A model generated the notes under the pieces. The model did not search any database. It saw only the letters and a list, made by a program, of their open reading frames with translations, and was not told where the DNA came from. 24,642 nucleotides of DNA from Phoronis australis (Eukaryota > Phoronida > Phoronidae), in contig NMRA01000165.1 of assembly GCA_002633005.1 (NCBI GenBank), forward strand, positions 349,958-374,599. The letters are read 5' to 3'. Of the stretch, positions 1 through 10,747 are shown in pieces. Position numbers and translations under genes: made by a program. Position 1 is the first letter of the stretch; the number at the start of each line of letters is the position of its first letter.

Positions 1-2772
1 ACCGCCTTTTGTTCACGTTTCTTAGTATGTGGATCATGATGCACAGGCTCTGCACTTCTCACTGACGTCGTACTTCGACTGCTTTTGGTTCCCTTGTCTG
101 TGCTGGCGGATGTCAATGCACTGCGAGACGACGAGCTTGGTTTTACTCTCGAACTCGACGTCACTCCCTGAGCTTGTGGGTAGCGTGTGTGACGCAGAGC
201 AGACTTCCCGTCATATGGAGCCACGGTAGTAGCCATGGAGGCAGCGATCTGTGATCTACTCTTGGCATATTTGGTCTTGACTGTTTGTGACTTGTATTTA
301 CTTCTCTTTTTCCCCTTAATGTAGCCTTGATGCGGCTCATATTGGCTCTCTCCTCCTAAGCGCACAATGATGTACTCTTCGTTATCAAAATTCTGTTCCA
401 AACCCACGTGACAACATACGATATTACGTAGCATTCTGCAACAACAAAGTATTTGTTGTTTTCCTAATTGAAACTGATTAATTGAGAACAGATATAACAA
501 TGGAAGTAAAATAACCACGTGGCACTTGTTGCTCTGAACGTTTTACATTCAGTATTTCACGACAGTTTATTTCTTCCGATTTTTTCAGTTTAAAACCATG
601 CTGTGTCCCCATAACTCATTATCCGGTCTGAATGGGTCAACGGGAAGGAGTTATGTTGGCATTCAGTTCGTGCTGCTCGAACACTAAGGCTAATGGACTC
701 TGTCCGCTACCTGAGCTTGAAGTAAAGAAGCTGCCTAAATTTCTAAAGCTAATACGTGAGAAGAAGGGCTTTTACATTTGAGCTAAGCACTACGTAACCT
801 CTCCGTAATTAACTATTTACATACACGCCAGAGAAGGTAAACGTCCATTGCAACACAATTTTCCTGAACCTTGCAAATCAAAGCGTTACCTGAGGTAGTT
901 GCGCTGCCCAAATGAAGCACAACACGGCACCGGGTGCTAAAGAACCCAGAAAACATCTGTCGTGAGGAAAGAACTTGTCATAGTATGAGTGGAAATATTA
1001 CACGTTCCAAACTAATCTTTTGTTCCTCTCCCTATTTTATCTAGAGTATCTTTGCGGAACAGTTGATGTCGTGATTTGAAAAATACCGATAAAAGTACCC
1101 AACCAAATTTTCAACACACCTATTGACCTATTGTTTACTTGAATGAATCCACATAGAAACGCAAAGCAGAGTGGTCTTCGAAGGTTTCAAGTTGCTGAAT
1201 GAGAAACAACGAGTTGTTTTCTGGAACTGTTTTTTTTTAACGAAAAAGTGGGGATGGCGAATTCTTTTGAAGGACACGTGAAGCGAACAGAGAATTGTGA
1301 TTTTATAATCCACTGCCAGATGCACTTTGTAACAGCTTTGTGAATTTAACATATTCCAAATTTCTTTCAAAACTGTTGCTCGACAAAGCGTAGAGCGAAG
1401 CCAGCAAACGTGGCTAAAATTGGTGACTGACTGACTGACTGACTGACTGACTGATAAACGGAAGGATGTAGACGAGAACGCAGGTCCCCCCTGCCTCCCT
1501 TTGGTGTAGCTGACAAACGAATGACTTTGCTCATATTATTTAAATTCTGTGGACTATTCGGAAAATGTTAATTACGAGAATATTTGTTCGAGCTGGAAGA
1601 ACTTGAAATACCCCAACTGCCAAAGTTATTCATCTGCTCTCGGAAGGTGAACATAACAACCTACAGTTCAGCAAGCGTCGGTGTACAGTTTGGGAATAGG
1701 ATGTGTCACCACCTAGTATAATTACTAAGTTCAGTTTCCCGCGATACGTTAACATTTAAGAACCAGTGTCGTAACGAACACTGTCCTCGTAACCCCTGTT
1801 TACACGCGCGGATTTTTCGAAAAAGGAGTTCATGAAAAAAGATCGGATGGTGAGGACAATGGTCCAAATTTTTCTGAGTCGAACGAAAGTCGTTAAAATC
1901 GCAGACATGCTTTATTTCAATGGACGAATTGTATGCAACTTTTTATCTCGGAAAGTCGAGCCGGAACAGTTGCCTCTGTTTACGCCCCGACTAGCTATAC
2001 ACGGCGGTCAACTACGAAGTCGTACAGAACTAATCAGAAGCTGCAGACATGAGGGATTTTATAATATTGGAAGGCCTATGTAAATTCTGCTCACCACCAG
2101 TCAGTTAGGATTTCTATTGGTCTGGCTGCGACTGCATGCGTTTAGTGTCCTATAATTATAAACAGCTAGTTCTCAGGTTCCTAGCATTTGTGTACTGTGA
2201 TTACATAGCATAAGGCCGTATATGCATACATACTTTTTAAATCCGCTGTAGAACCATCCCTCTAAGATGTCCTCCATACAAACACGAAACCGACATTTAT
2301 AGCCACTTTCAGTGCGCACGCACGAACAACAAAGACCCTGAAGTAACATCATGGCCGTTAGCAGCATTAGAAGGAACAACACAGCAAGGATTGATATAGT
2401 TAGCTCGTAATGCCGCCACTCGGAGAAGCCGGCCGTCGTCTCCATGAACCGCAGTTGGTCCACGTCAATGGATCTTGGGACGATTCTAGCATAACTGTGA
2501 GTGTGTTCGTTTCGCTTATTATTTAGTTTCCGCTTGTGATCAATAAAGCGAGCAGGAAAGGCAGTCGCTTTCTCATTTAAGACACTTCTAGGCCGAGACA
2601 GGGGTGTGGAACTGTACACTGAAAGGAATCGATGAGGTTCTGCGCGAGGGAGCCGTAGCCAGGTTTTTAAATACCTTTCATTATTGTAATGATATGGTCT
2701 GCCAAGTATGTCAGTTACGTTTCTCAAATTTATAAGCACCGCCAAAAATGCTTGCACGGTCGCAAATTTCAT
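1..2772 (-). CDS. Unrecognised single-pass membrane protein, exons 1-2, partial at window edge
   Basis: I do not recognise this gene. Exon 1 (2772 to 2234) starts at an ATG with A at -3 and encodes 179 residues plus two bases. Exon 2 (435 to 1) has no stop over 144 codons and runs off the window. The donor GTATGT (2233) and the acceptor ending TTGTTGTTGCAG (436) leave phases 2 and 1, which join in frame. Residues 1-24 look like a signal peptide or anchor (MKFATVQAFLAVLINL). Residues 25-122 are a polar, basic, presumably extracellular segment. A strong hydrophobic helix spans about 124-146 and is followed by Cys148, 149, 151, 160 and 165. The tail after the junction is rich in Lys, Ser and Thr and looks disordered. 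One NVT glycosylation site lies at 18-20. A 199-codon open frame is unlikely by chance at this base composition. Exon 2 rests on its open frame, acceptor and phase match. The junction is inferred, not shown by transcripts. Confidence 0.5.
436..2233 (-). other. Inferred intron of the minus-strand membrane-protein gene
   Basis: Read on the minus strand, this 1798-bp stretch begins GTATGT and ends with a T-rich tract and TTGCAG. No further convincing open frame was seen inside it. The only structured sequence is a GACT tetranucleotide run at 1424-1454. Short open frames on both strands here look like chance. Confidence 0.4.
1424..1454. repeat. (GACT)n tetranucleotide microsatellite
   Basis: About seven and a half uninterrupted copies of a TGAC/GACT unit. 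It lies inside the inferred intron of the minus-strand gene. Confidence 0.9.
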
Positions 2773-2830
2773 TTTTAACGCGAAATTAGGTAGTCGCGAT
2801 TGTAAATGAACTCGTATTTTTACATAACCG

Positions 2831-2844
2831 TGACGTCATCCAAT
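2831..2844 (-). promoter_or_regulatory. CRE palindrome next to a CCAAT box, candidate proximal promoter
   Basis: A perfect TGACGTCA palindrome (2831-2838) is the full cAMP-response element bound by CREB/ATF proteins. CCAAT follows at 2840-2844. The pair lies about 60 bp upstream of the ATG at 2772 on the minus strand. Such pairs are typical of proximal promoters. The short distance would imply a very short 5' leader, so the assignment is tentative. Confidence 0.35.
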
Positions 2845-3850
2845 TCACTATCTCTCTCAAACATTTAGCTGTGTTAAAGGGTTAGTATTACCAAGATTTA
2901 TGTCGGTCTGTGTTCCGTCCAAATTATGTGAACGCTTATTCAATGCCTGCATTGCCGCAGCAGGTTAGAGGATTAGAGTTCGTCAATCGGTATAGACCGA
3001 TACGCGATGAATATTGCGAAGAGTGACATGAATGTTTTAAAATAGCTCACGTGTGGGTAAATCGACATCACCAGGTTCTCGTTTCCGGGTCTCTGGTCAA
3101 AAGGTCCTCCCATCATCTATACCACTCGGTGACCATGTGAATGCAAGGGATTGGTACGTGTCGTTTGCCTACTAAAGCGATGTTGCCTGTCTTCATGACA
3201 TGCATCCTAGAAAATCCACGTGCTCATTTCGAAAACTTATAAAATATATAAGCTGATTTTCTTTATTGTCGTTCCCATGTGTTTTTTTTTCCACACAAAT
3301 TTTAATCGGACACGATTTACCCGTTATTCTGAATTCCACCAAATTTGCCAGGATTAATACCGGGAAATTTTATTTATGAGTTACCACGGTGCGTTTACTC
3401 ACTTTAATGAATGCCTGCTGTGTCTCCTCTACATATTTCTGAACCGTGTCTTTGTTTTCACGGGTGCCGCCGGCCCTGCGCCTACGCTGGACGCCAAAGG
3501 TTTTCTCTGAAACTATTGGGGAGGGGGGATGTGTGCTTTCCCCCAGTTCATTTCTTCCTTCGGCCCTGTACAAGAACCATTCACATGAGCGCTGTATCAG
3601 CGGAGGTCGATACGCATAACTATAGCAGATAACTTTCATATGAATAATTTGCAAACCTTTTCAAAGATATTGGAGAAATTGTGCTGTTAAAGAGTTCCGG
3701 TCACGTGGGTAACTATACAACTTGTGGCAGGTATTAATGTTGATTCTATGTACGCAGTATCACATGAGAAAAAACTAGCCAATTTTACTTCAGATGGCAA
3801 CTCAGTTCTTTGCCGTATCCGTTGACGGCTGGCATGTTGCCTCCATGTAA
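2845..3850. other. Intergenic, no supported gene
   Basis: Only short open frames occur here (for example 3370-3654 and 3411-3632 on opposite strands), with no recognisable domain or splice pattern. No repeat structure was noticed apart from homopolymer tracts. Confidence 0.6.
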
Positions 3851-4580
3851 TTTACATTCGGTGATTTGATTTTCGAGGGGACATATGACTTAGCTTTACT
3901 CGAATGTAAGAAAATACTTGCTCATTTTTGGGTGCTCAATGCACACGTTTTACGTTGAAACAGGGCGGCACTGATGTTTACCAGAGATTGAGAGAATTTG
4001 TGAAGTATACAGTATTGGCCAGATTAAAAACGAGATTCATTTTGTGTCGCACTGGCCTGTCCTTGGTGATGTGTGCCGAAATTTGCTGACGAATATGACA
4101 GATGATACCAGAGTAGCGAAGCCATGATCTTTATGAACCAGAAAGCCTGGCGCTAAGAGCTGAACGCTTATCATTGTAAAGTTGGAGGCCAATTCCTACA
4201 TTTAATAAATATTTTTGATTCTGACGCGCATTTAAAGTTGCTATCATTCATCACGGAAACATTAAACGTGGCATTAAATTTAGACATAGAAACAGAATTG
4301 CACTTTCTTCTCTAATGTAATTTATATTCTGATCTACGTGTGCTGTTCTTACCAAGATACGATAAAGAGGACGAGAAAGTGTTCAGAAATTTTCTACAGA
4401 CTCATGACTTAAATATCCCGAGAAGAGTTGTTAGATATTTAATTAATGCTGAAAAAACGTCGAAATGAGTTCCTTGATATGAATTAATTTAGATTTGAAA
4501 AATCTTGTACTCTCAAGGTATTATGTATTTTGTAATGTGGGCCGGAGGCCTGTTAGATGAAATAAACGACTAGTATTTTT
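3851..4580 (+). mobile_element. Fossil 3' end of a LINE retrotransposon
   Basis: Frame by frame, this stretch reads as the C-terminal end of a non-LTR retrotransposon protein. The first frame (3851-3955) contains ILAHFWVLNAHVLR, resembling the segment before the terminal zinc knuckle. After a frameshift comes TGRH, a stop, then LPEIERICEV...GQIKNEIHFV...WP (3975-4124). This matches the layout ERxCxxC...EHF...CP, and the pattern LGD..RNLL is shared with the larger LINE at 12971-13216. The second and fourth metal ligands are lost (Cys to Tyr, Cys to Trp). A small GGCC hairpin near 4541-4551 followed by AATAAA near 4560 could be the element's 3' end. The part between 4127 and 4490 is less certain. 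No function is expected. Confidence 0.5.
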
Positions 4581-5450
4581 CATAGTGGAATTAGTCTCAG
4601 ATTGTTCCCTAGCCAAAATAGGTGTGATTTATGAGCTTGGAAACAACTCACAATTTGTTGTTTTTTTCGGACCAAGCTTGTGAAATTTCCGGTCACGTGC
4701 TTGGTCTAAAGAAATAACGAACTCTCAGTTCTTCTGATCCCAGAGATAGTTTCTAAACCGATACAGGAACAGGACAAGAGAACACTTATTTTATATCGTT
4801 AAGTGATTTAAATCAAAATTTGTTTTTGACGGAAAGCACGGGTTTAATGCTGTCTCCGAATAAAATACTTGTCGATCAAATGACTTCAAGTCGAACTCCG
4901 CTGAGGTCGTTCGTATACTGATTCTTCGCCGGTATTTCGACAACACCATTGTTTGTGATCAGGCTAGCAGTGTTGGACTGTTTGTGTCAACAGGAAGGCC
5001 AGGCCCGTAGCAAGCATTGAGCGGGGGAGTGGTTCGAATTTCTAGAACGATGGACCTTCCACACTGTACTGAGAGTTTTCGGTAAGGTCCATGACGCAGC
5101 TTAATTAGAGGGAAGGGAAATCTATATACACAACGGTGACTCTCATCTCTACGTTCATGAGATGAGACGGAATTTCTAATATCAGAAAAGTAATGAGGAT
5201 GCTGTGACGGTTGCTCGCATAGAACGGGACACAAATTTTGTTGTAATTTGGTCCAGAAGGAGAACGTTCTTGCATTATCTCCGGTCAAAATTTCAAATCA
5301 GCCATGAGTGATTACACTTTATTACATACTAGGACGGAAATATGATGTTTAGTCGGCGAATGACATGACGAAATTGTTTATCTGGTTGTATTTTGCGTGT
5401 TACTTTTAAGTAACTTAAAAGTTGGTTCATATCGCTGAACATGGGAACAG

Positions 5451-5542
5451 CCCACTATTTCGAATGTTCAATACTTCAAAGGTTTACTATTCTGAAGGTT
5501 CACTATTTTGAAGGTTCACTACTCTGAAGGTTCACTGCTCCA
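5451..5542. repeat. 16-bp minisatellite
   Basis: Four clear tandem units of AAGGTTCACTATTYTG type lie at 5479-5494, 5495-5510, 5511-5526 and 5527-5542. A more diverged unit lies at 5463-5478, with a partial unit before it. Units differ by one to four bases. A 9-bp-stem palindrome (ACTTTTAAG/CTTAAAAGT) lies about 30 bp upstream at 5402-5422. Confidence 0.85.
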
Positions 5543-6809
5543 AAAATATCTTAACTTGCAAACTCAGATGTAATTTTTAAACTTTTACATGCAAAAATAA
5601 ACGATACAACGCCTTAGATGCACCGAAAACAAGGCCCGGACACTAAAACACTTTGTTTGGATTTCATGTTGACAGTGACCACCGTCTCTAGCTGGCCAGT
5701 ACAACTAGAAGCGGTGGTCAGATTTCACGTGCATGCGAAATTGCCCGCAAATAAGTACGCACTTCCATTTTTAAAATGACATGGAGTAGGAATACTTATG
5801 AATTGTCAACCACGACACATTCATCAAATCAATGTCAAAATGCGATATGTTCGGTGTCCAGCGATACTGGAAAGTTTAGGGCCGCTGCATGGGCGTTAAG
5901 TAATAAAGTCACTGGCCTCGATTTCACCAAATTTAATCGGCTAATGCTGTAAACGTAAACCTGCCATAGCCAGCCGACTTTCTACCTCATCAAGCTCCAT
6001 AGGAGTTTTAGAAATGTTCCACTCATATCGCACGACAGTAGAGCACTCGGTTTGGTTCATAAATGCCTATTCTTGAGAAGACATTTCTACAATGTTTTTG
6101 GGTCGGCGCTTCACCTTTATTTCTCACAAATACTTATGAGATAAGCCCTTCATGGCTTTTTCCGCCAGGGCTTTGCACCACATACCGCCGCCGTGGCAGC
6201 AGCGTAACAGCTGATGAGGTTATGTGTATCCTATAAAAATGTCCAAATATTTCTAATTTCGGAACATCATATCCCACAAATGACTGATCGGTTTCATATG
6301 AAACTTTCAGACACTATCATGCTTTATGCACTGTTTGCCAAAACGCTTTTCCGAATCGTTTTAAAATGTGACCACTTTTGTATAAGGGGTTATAAAAATC
6401 AACAGTAAATGAAAATGAAATGATAATTCAGAAAACCGTAACAGCGTTTTTGAGATTTCATTTGAACATTAACAAGTTTTGGTATGTTGTTGATAACCTG
6501 GGTTTGCTATCGACGTACCTTCCTTTTGCTAAATTTTACAAAAAATGCATAGTCACGTGACCCAGCTAATGACAGTTTGAAAAAAAAGACAAACATCAAA
6601 TTCTACAGGCTATCTACATTCTCAAAATATTTACTTTTAAAGTCAAAGATAAAGATTTTAGCCTTGTGAGAGGAATCGGAGATTTGTTATAACATAGATA
6701 ATAAATCCTACCCAAAAAATCTCCAAAGTGCGTTTTCTGTCGTAAAATCGAGTGTGTCCTTTTAAAACGAGCGTTCACAAAGCTTTCCTGTCTACTGTCT
6801 TGCGGCGAG

Positions 6810-6829
6810 TAATTAGCATATGCTAATTA
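6810..6829. repeat. 20-bp perfect palindrome with octamer-like half-sites
   Basis: TAATTAGCATATGCTAATTA is its own reverse complement. Each arm contains ATGCTAAT, one base from the POU-domain octamer ATGCAAAT, plus a TAAT homeodomain core. It could be a dimeric POU/homeodomain site or a chance AT-rich palindrome. Confidence 0.6.
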
Positions 6830-7340
6830 TCTGGCCTATCACGTCCGATCACGATGGGCTACCAGAGTCCCAAAACGACATTTGAAGCTTTCTCCAAGAA
6901 TGCGGATGCTCTGATTTGGGAGCAGACGAGGTCTTTTTAATTCTCACAGTTGCCGTGTAATTCACTAAAAGCGTAGGTCACGTTTGCCCGTTTAGCAGAC
7001 TTTGAAAGGAGTTTTCAAACTTTCCTCCAAACTTTGAGTGTTGTCGAGGGTTACAGAGCATTATTTTGTTTCAGATAAGTGAACTGGAAAGTCATTTTAG
7101 TATCTGATAACAGGACAAAACCGGGTTTAACAGGCTTTAAATTGGACCATTCACCTTTGTCGGAAATGGAAAATGTTTTCCTGATTTAGTTACGGGTTTA
7201 CCTCAAATGTGAAAGTGCCACGCTACTAAAATTTGTTGCTAAGAATTCCCGGGTGACTTGTTTCACTGCTACGGTTACGCCTCTAATCTATGTAGCCCAT
7301 GAAAACTTTGCAATACATATGCTTTGGAGCCGTCAGATGT

Positions 7341-7374
7341 CAGGGTGGTATGGTCTACACGTCTGACCACCCTG
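7341..7374. repeat. Short hairpin, 9-bp perfect stem
   Basis: CAGGGTGGT (7341-7349) pairs with ACCACCCTG (7366-7374) across a 16-base loop. No U-tract or gene context suggests a function. Confidence 0.5.
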
Positions 7375-7931
7375 TCTCTGTCGCAGTATATTCTGCTTTT
7401 CCTCTATTAATAGGAGTTTTAAGATAGACCTTCTGATGAGTATACAGCAAGAACAACCAAATTTCTTCATTTCTGTTGTGTAAATTTGGGTTTAACTCAA
7501 CACTGTTTGATAGTTTTGGGCTAGAAAAAAAAACAAACCTTAACGCAGCTCCACTGGCCTATCTGTTTGACAGCTAGCGTGCACAAAACCTAAAAATATG
7601 AAGAGTATGCTGGGTCAGAGATCATGCTGTAAACCGATTTTCCATCTTGAGACTAGTGCTTGTAAAAAAACGAGAAAACCCATAGCCAAATGTGTAGTTT
7701 CCACCCCCCGAAAGCCATTTGCATGCAATTAGGCTGCAACGATCTGAGAAACACTGCGTTCAGATTGACAAACTCCTACAGATTACAGAAATCGGGTGAT
7801 TACAGAAATCAGTTTTCTTACAAACTACTTTCAACTGCTCACGTGCTTGTAGTAAGAAGATTTAAGACAAGCCGGGTCTGAGAAAAAATCAGTGTTTCCA
7901 GCCAAGGGTAAAACAACTTTCGTATTTAAAT

Positions 7932-8161
7932 CAGGGGCGGATCCAGGATTTTGAGTTAGTGGGGCAGGGCTCAGGAATAAACAGAATGTCGGCAGATGCA
8001 CGCGCCCAGCCCTAAGATGTAGGGATGCAGGGGTCTCTAATTGTTGGGTTTGAGAAACTATTGACCCAAACGGGGTTTGTTCAGGGCCTATGCATTGTTT
8101 CTTCACCCCCCCCCCCGAGCATCCCATGTACTAGTCAGCAANCCCCTTAAATCCACCATTG
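7932..8161. mobile_element. hAT-like MITE, copy A
   Basis: A 230-bp non-autonomous element starts CAGGGGCGGATCCAGG and ends TTAAATCCACCATTG, imperfect terminal inverted repeats of CAG...CTG type. TAAAT directly flanks both ends (7927-7931 and 8162-8166), a 5-bp target-site duplication. Its first 30 bp match copies B and C in this window, but the interior differs and includes a C tract and an undetermined base at 8142. It encodes no protein. The termini resemble hAT transposons, and the 5-bp duplication would fit the hAT5-type group. Confidence 0.75.
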
Positions 8162-8174
8162 TAAATCACGCAAG

Positions 8175-8182
8175 TAGGCCTA
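8175..8182. repeat. TAGGCCTA palindrome (within 12-bp AGTAGGCCTACT)
   Basis: One of three TAGGCCTA octamers in the window (also 16467-16474 and 17302-17309). Here and at 16465-16476 it extends to a perfect 12-bp palindrome. Confidence 0.6.
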
Positions 8183-8269
8183 CTGTTTAATTGTAGACGT
8201 AATTCACATGCAGTACACAACTCGAAATGCCCATTCAAACTAACGGTCGCCAAGGCATCGAGGCAGGTG

Positions 8270-8322
8270 TGCTGGAACAGTGGTTAAAAAAGCTGTCGAC
8301 TACCACGCTTGAGAGGCGACCA
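8270..8322 (+). other. Weak tRNA-like segment, possible SINE relic
   Basis: TGGAACAGTGGTTA, followed about ten bases later by CTGTCGACTACCACGCTTGAGAGGCGACC, resembles the D-arm and anticodon-arm half of a tRNA (A-box side). No recognisable B box (GGTTCGANTCC) follows and no cloverleaf can be completed. If real, it is a decayed tRNA-derived SINE and not a tRNA gene. Confidence 0.2.
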
Positions 8323-9613
8323 TGTATTGCGTGTGTCGATAACCTCCAGCCCAGTTGTTCGTTCACACGGCATTGGTGAGACATAAATATAATTAAATGC
8401 ATACATGAGCGCAGCTATTCTCATTATTGTATATGTATTTAATGGCTGATAAAAAAATTGAGTAAACAATACTTATTTTAACTTGAACGTTTATTACAAG
8501 CGACGTTCCTGCATACACCACACGCTCATCAGTCGGGAAACAAGTTACCTGACAATAACCGACTTGAATTATTGATACATATTTTAATAATCTACCCGCA
8601 TCTCCGCGTGAAATCTGCAGGGTTTGTTAGAAACTGAGCGCCTGCCCGGTGGTATAACCGAGACGAGAGCAGACGCGGCGGAGGTCTATTGGCAAATGTT
8701 TTGACTACATGTGTATACATCTAAATCGTAAAGTCATTCTTGCGCCTTCGGGGTATCATGTATGAGGCAGACCCTGGACGGTGAATCTTGTGTGTAAGGT
8801 AAGGTGGTTATAGTGTACGTGAAACCGAAGCAAGCGTTGTTGTTTTTGTTAACACGAATTTCTAAAATATCGCTGTAAATTTCATTAAAATTTCCAGCAA
8901 CCGAAAGAGAATAGTTGCCACTCATTACCCTGGTTGTTGTATATCAAGGCTGGTTGGTCTGTAACATTACAACAGATTTAGGTTAAACATATACATTGTA
9001 TTGTTAGGATATCGTCTGTTGTCTTATATAGGTAATCGTAAAGAAGCAAAAAGAAAAGTTAACATTGCCTTGGATGTTAGTGTGTGTATTGCTTAAAAGA
9101 TCAATCTGCATAACGCAGTCTTCAGTCATCGCTGAACTACACACCTTGCCAACGTTTGCTTTCTGCAATATATATGCAAGTACCACGTAGTCAACAGGTG
9201 TGGAAGACATTAGGTGAAATCATGACTCATTAACAATTTGCAAACATTTTCAGTAGAAGGTTTTATGTCACGCATAATCAAAAATCAATAATTTACAAAG
9301 ACAACATCTGTGTAGTGGTAGTATATCAGATGTGACGATTCCGCAACATGTGGAGGTTAGTTGTATTCAGGTATTGGGTAAGTTTGCAGTAGCATCTTGT
9401 TCCAGAGGCCTGTCGTATGGACAACTGATATGCCGTTGTGGCCAAGTTTCCTGGCGGCGGGTTACTTTTATATTTACGGGTATTCTACTTTTTAAACATT
9501 GTTTATTGTCTCTGGAAAGTAATTTGGTCCGATACTGGTTCATAGATTAGCTCTATTGAGTGAGTAACAGAGTCACGACTGAGAAATTAAGTAGCCGCGA
9601 ACAAGAGGAGGAG
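8323..9613. other. Intergenic, no supported gene
   Basis: Only short open frames (under 75 codons) with no recognisable domain. No clear repeat was found before the transposon terminus at 9618. Confidence 0.6.
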
Positions 9614-9617
9614 TTAA

Positions 9618-9770
9618 AGGCGAAGGCAACCTTTTTCCATGTCAGTTTGAGCTAAAATAAGGTTGGTTGGTTATCCTAGACATATTTTTCACTTAATTAC
9701 AGCTTTTCGTAATTTTATTAATTATTCGTCCGCTTTTCCGGAAGTGACGTTTTAGGAGGCAAGCGCTTCC
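9618..9770 (+). repeat. Left terminal inverted repeat (153 bp)
   Basis: It begins AGGCGAAGGCAACC next to TTAA and ends GCAAGCGCTTCC. It contains GGTTGGTTGGTTATCC. It pairs with 10748-10900 over its full length without indels, with two mismatches (near 9644 and 9726). Confidence 0.9.
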
Positions 9771-9828
9771 CGCCAATTTCTTTTCACATAGTCTGACTGT
9801 GAGAGCTGCCGAGTCAGTCATTGTTCTA

Positions 9829-10747
9829 NNNNNNNNNNNNNNNNNNNNNNNNNNNNNNNNNNNNNNNNNNNNNNNNNNNNNNNNNNNNNNNNNNNNNNNN
9901 NNNNNNNNNNNNNNNNNNNNNNNNNNNNNNNNNNNNNNNNNNNNNNNNNNNNNNNNNNNNNNNNNNNNNNNNNNNNNNNNNNNNNNNNNNNNNNNNNNNN
10001 NNNNNNNNNNNNNNNNNNNNNNNNNNNNNNNNNNNNNNNNNNNNNNNNNNNNNNNNNNNNNNNNNNNNNNNNNNNNNNNNNNNNNNNNNNNNNNNNNNNN
10101 NNNNNNNNNNNNNNNNNNNNNNNNNNNNNNNNNNNNNNNNNNNNNNNNNNNNNNNNNNNNNNNNNNNNNNNNNNNNNNNNNNNNNNNNNNNNNNNNNNNN
10201 NNNNNNNNNNNNNNNNNNNNNNNNNNNNNNNNNNNNNNNNNNNNNNNNNNNNNNNNNNNNNNNNNNNNNNNNNNNNNNNNNNNNNNNNNNNNNNNNNNNN
10301 NNNNNNNNNNNNNNNNNNNNNNNNNNNNNNNNNNNNNNNNNNNNNNNNNNNNNNNNNNNNNNNNNNNNNNNNNNNNNNNNNNNNNNNNNNNNNNNNNNNN
10401 NNNNNNNNNNNNNNNNNNNNNNNNNNNNNNNNNNNNNNNNNNNNNNNNNNNNNNNNNNNNNNNNNNNNNNNNNNNNNNNNNNNNNNNNNNNNNNNNNNNN
10501 NNNNNNNNNNNNNNNNNNNNNNNNNNNNNNNNNNNNNNNNNNNNNNNNNNNNNNNNNNNNNNNNNNNNNNNNNNNNNNNNNNNNNNNNNNNNNNNNNNNN
10601 NNNNNNNNNNNNNNNNNNNNNNNNNNNNNNNNNNNNNNNNNNNNNNNNNNNNNNNNNNNNNNNNNNNNNNNNNNNNNNNNNNNNNNNNNNNNNNNNNNNN
10701 NNNNNNNNNNNNNNNNNNNNNNNNNNNNNNNNNNNNNNNNNNNNNNN
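9829..10747. other. Assembly gap (run of N)
   Basis: About 919 undetermined bases inside the TIR element. The size may be an estimate. Reading frames that appear to cross it are meaningless. Confidence 0.99.

Larger units (their letters stand above)
4590..7926. other. Long intergenic stretch without a supported gene
   Basis: No coding region could be supported. The longest frame (4959-5288, minus) is 109 codons, within chance expectation for this window, and has no recognisable motif. The stretch holds a 16-bp minisatellite (5451-5542), a 9-bp-stem hairpin (5402-5422), a 20-bp palindrome (6810-6829) and a 9-bp-stem hairpin (7341-7374). The rest is AT-rich unique-looking sequence. Confidence 0.6.

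Noticed and set aside
29-229. 66-codon plus-strand frame at the left end
   Set aside because: Lies opposite the longer, splice-compatible minus-strand exon at 1-435.
4959-5288. 109-codon minus-strand frame
   Set aside because: Length expected several times by chance in this window; no motif, promoter or splice pattern.
7831-8127. 98-codon minus-strand frame
   Set aside because: Mostly within hAT-like MITE copy A, which is non-coding.
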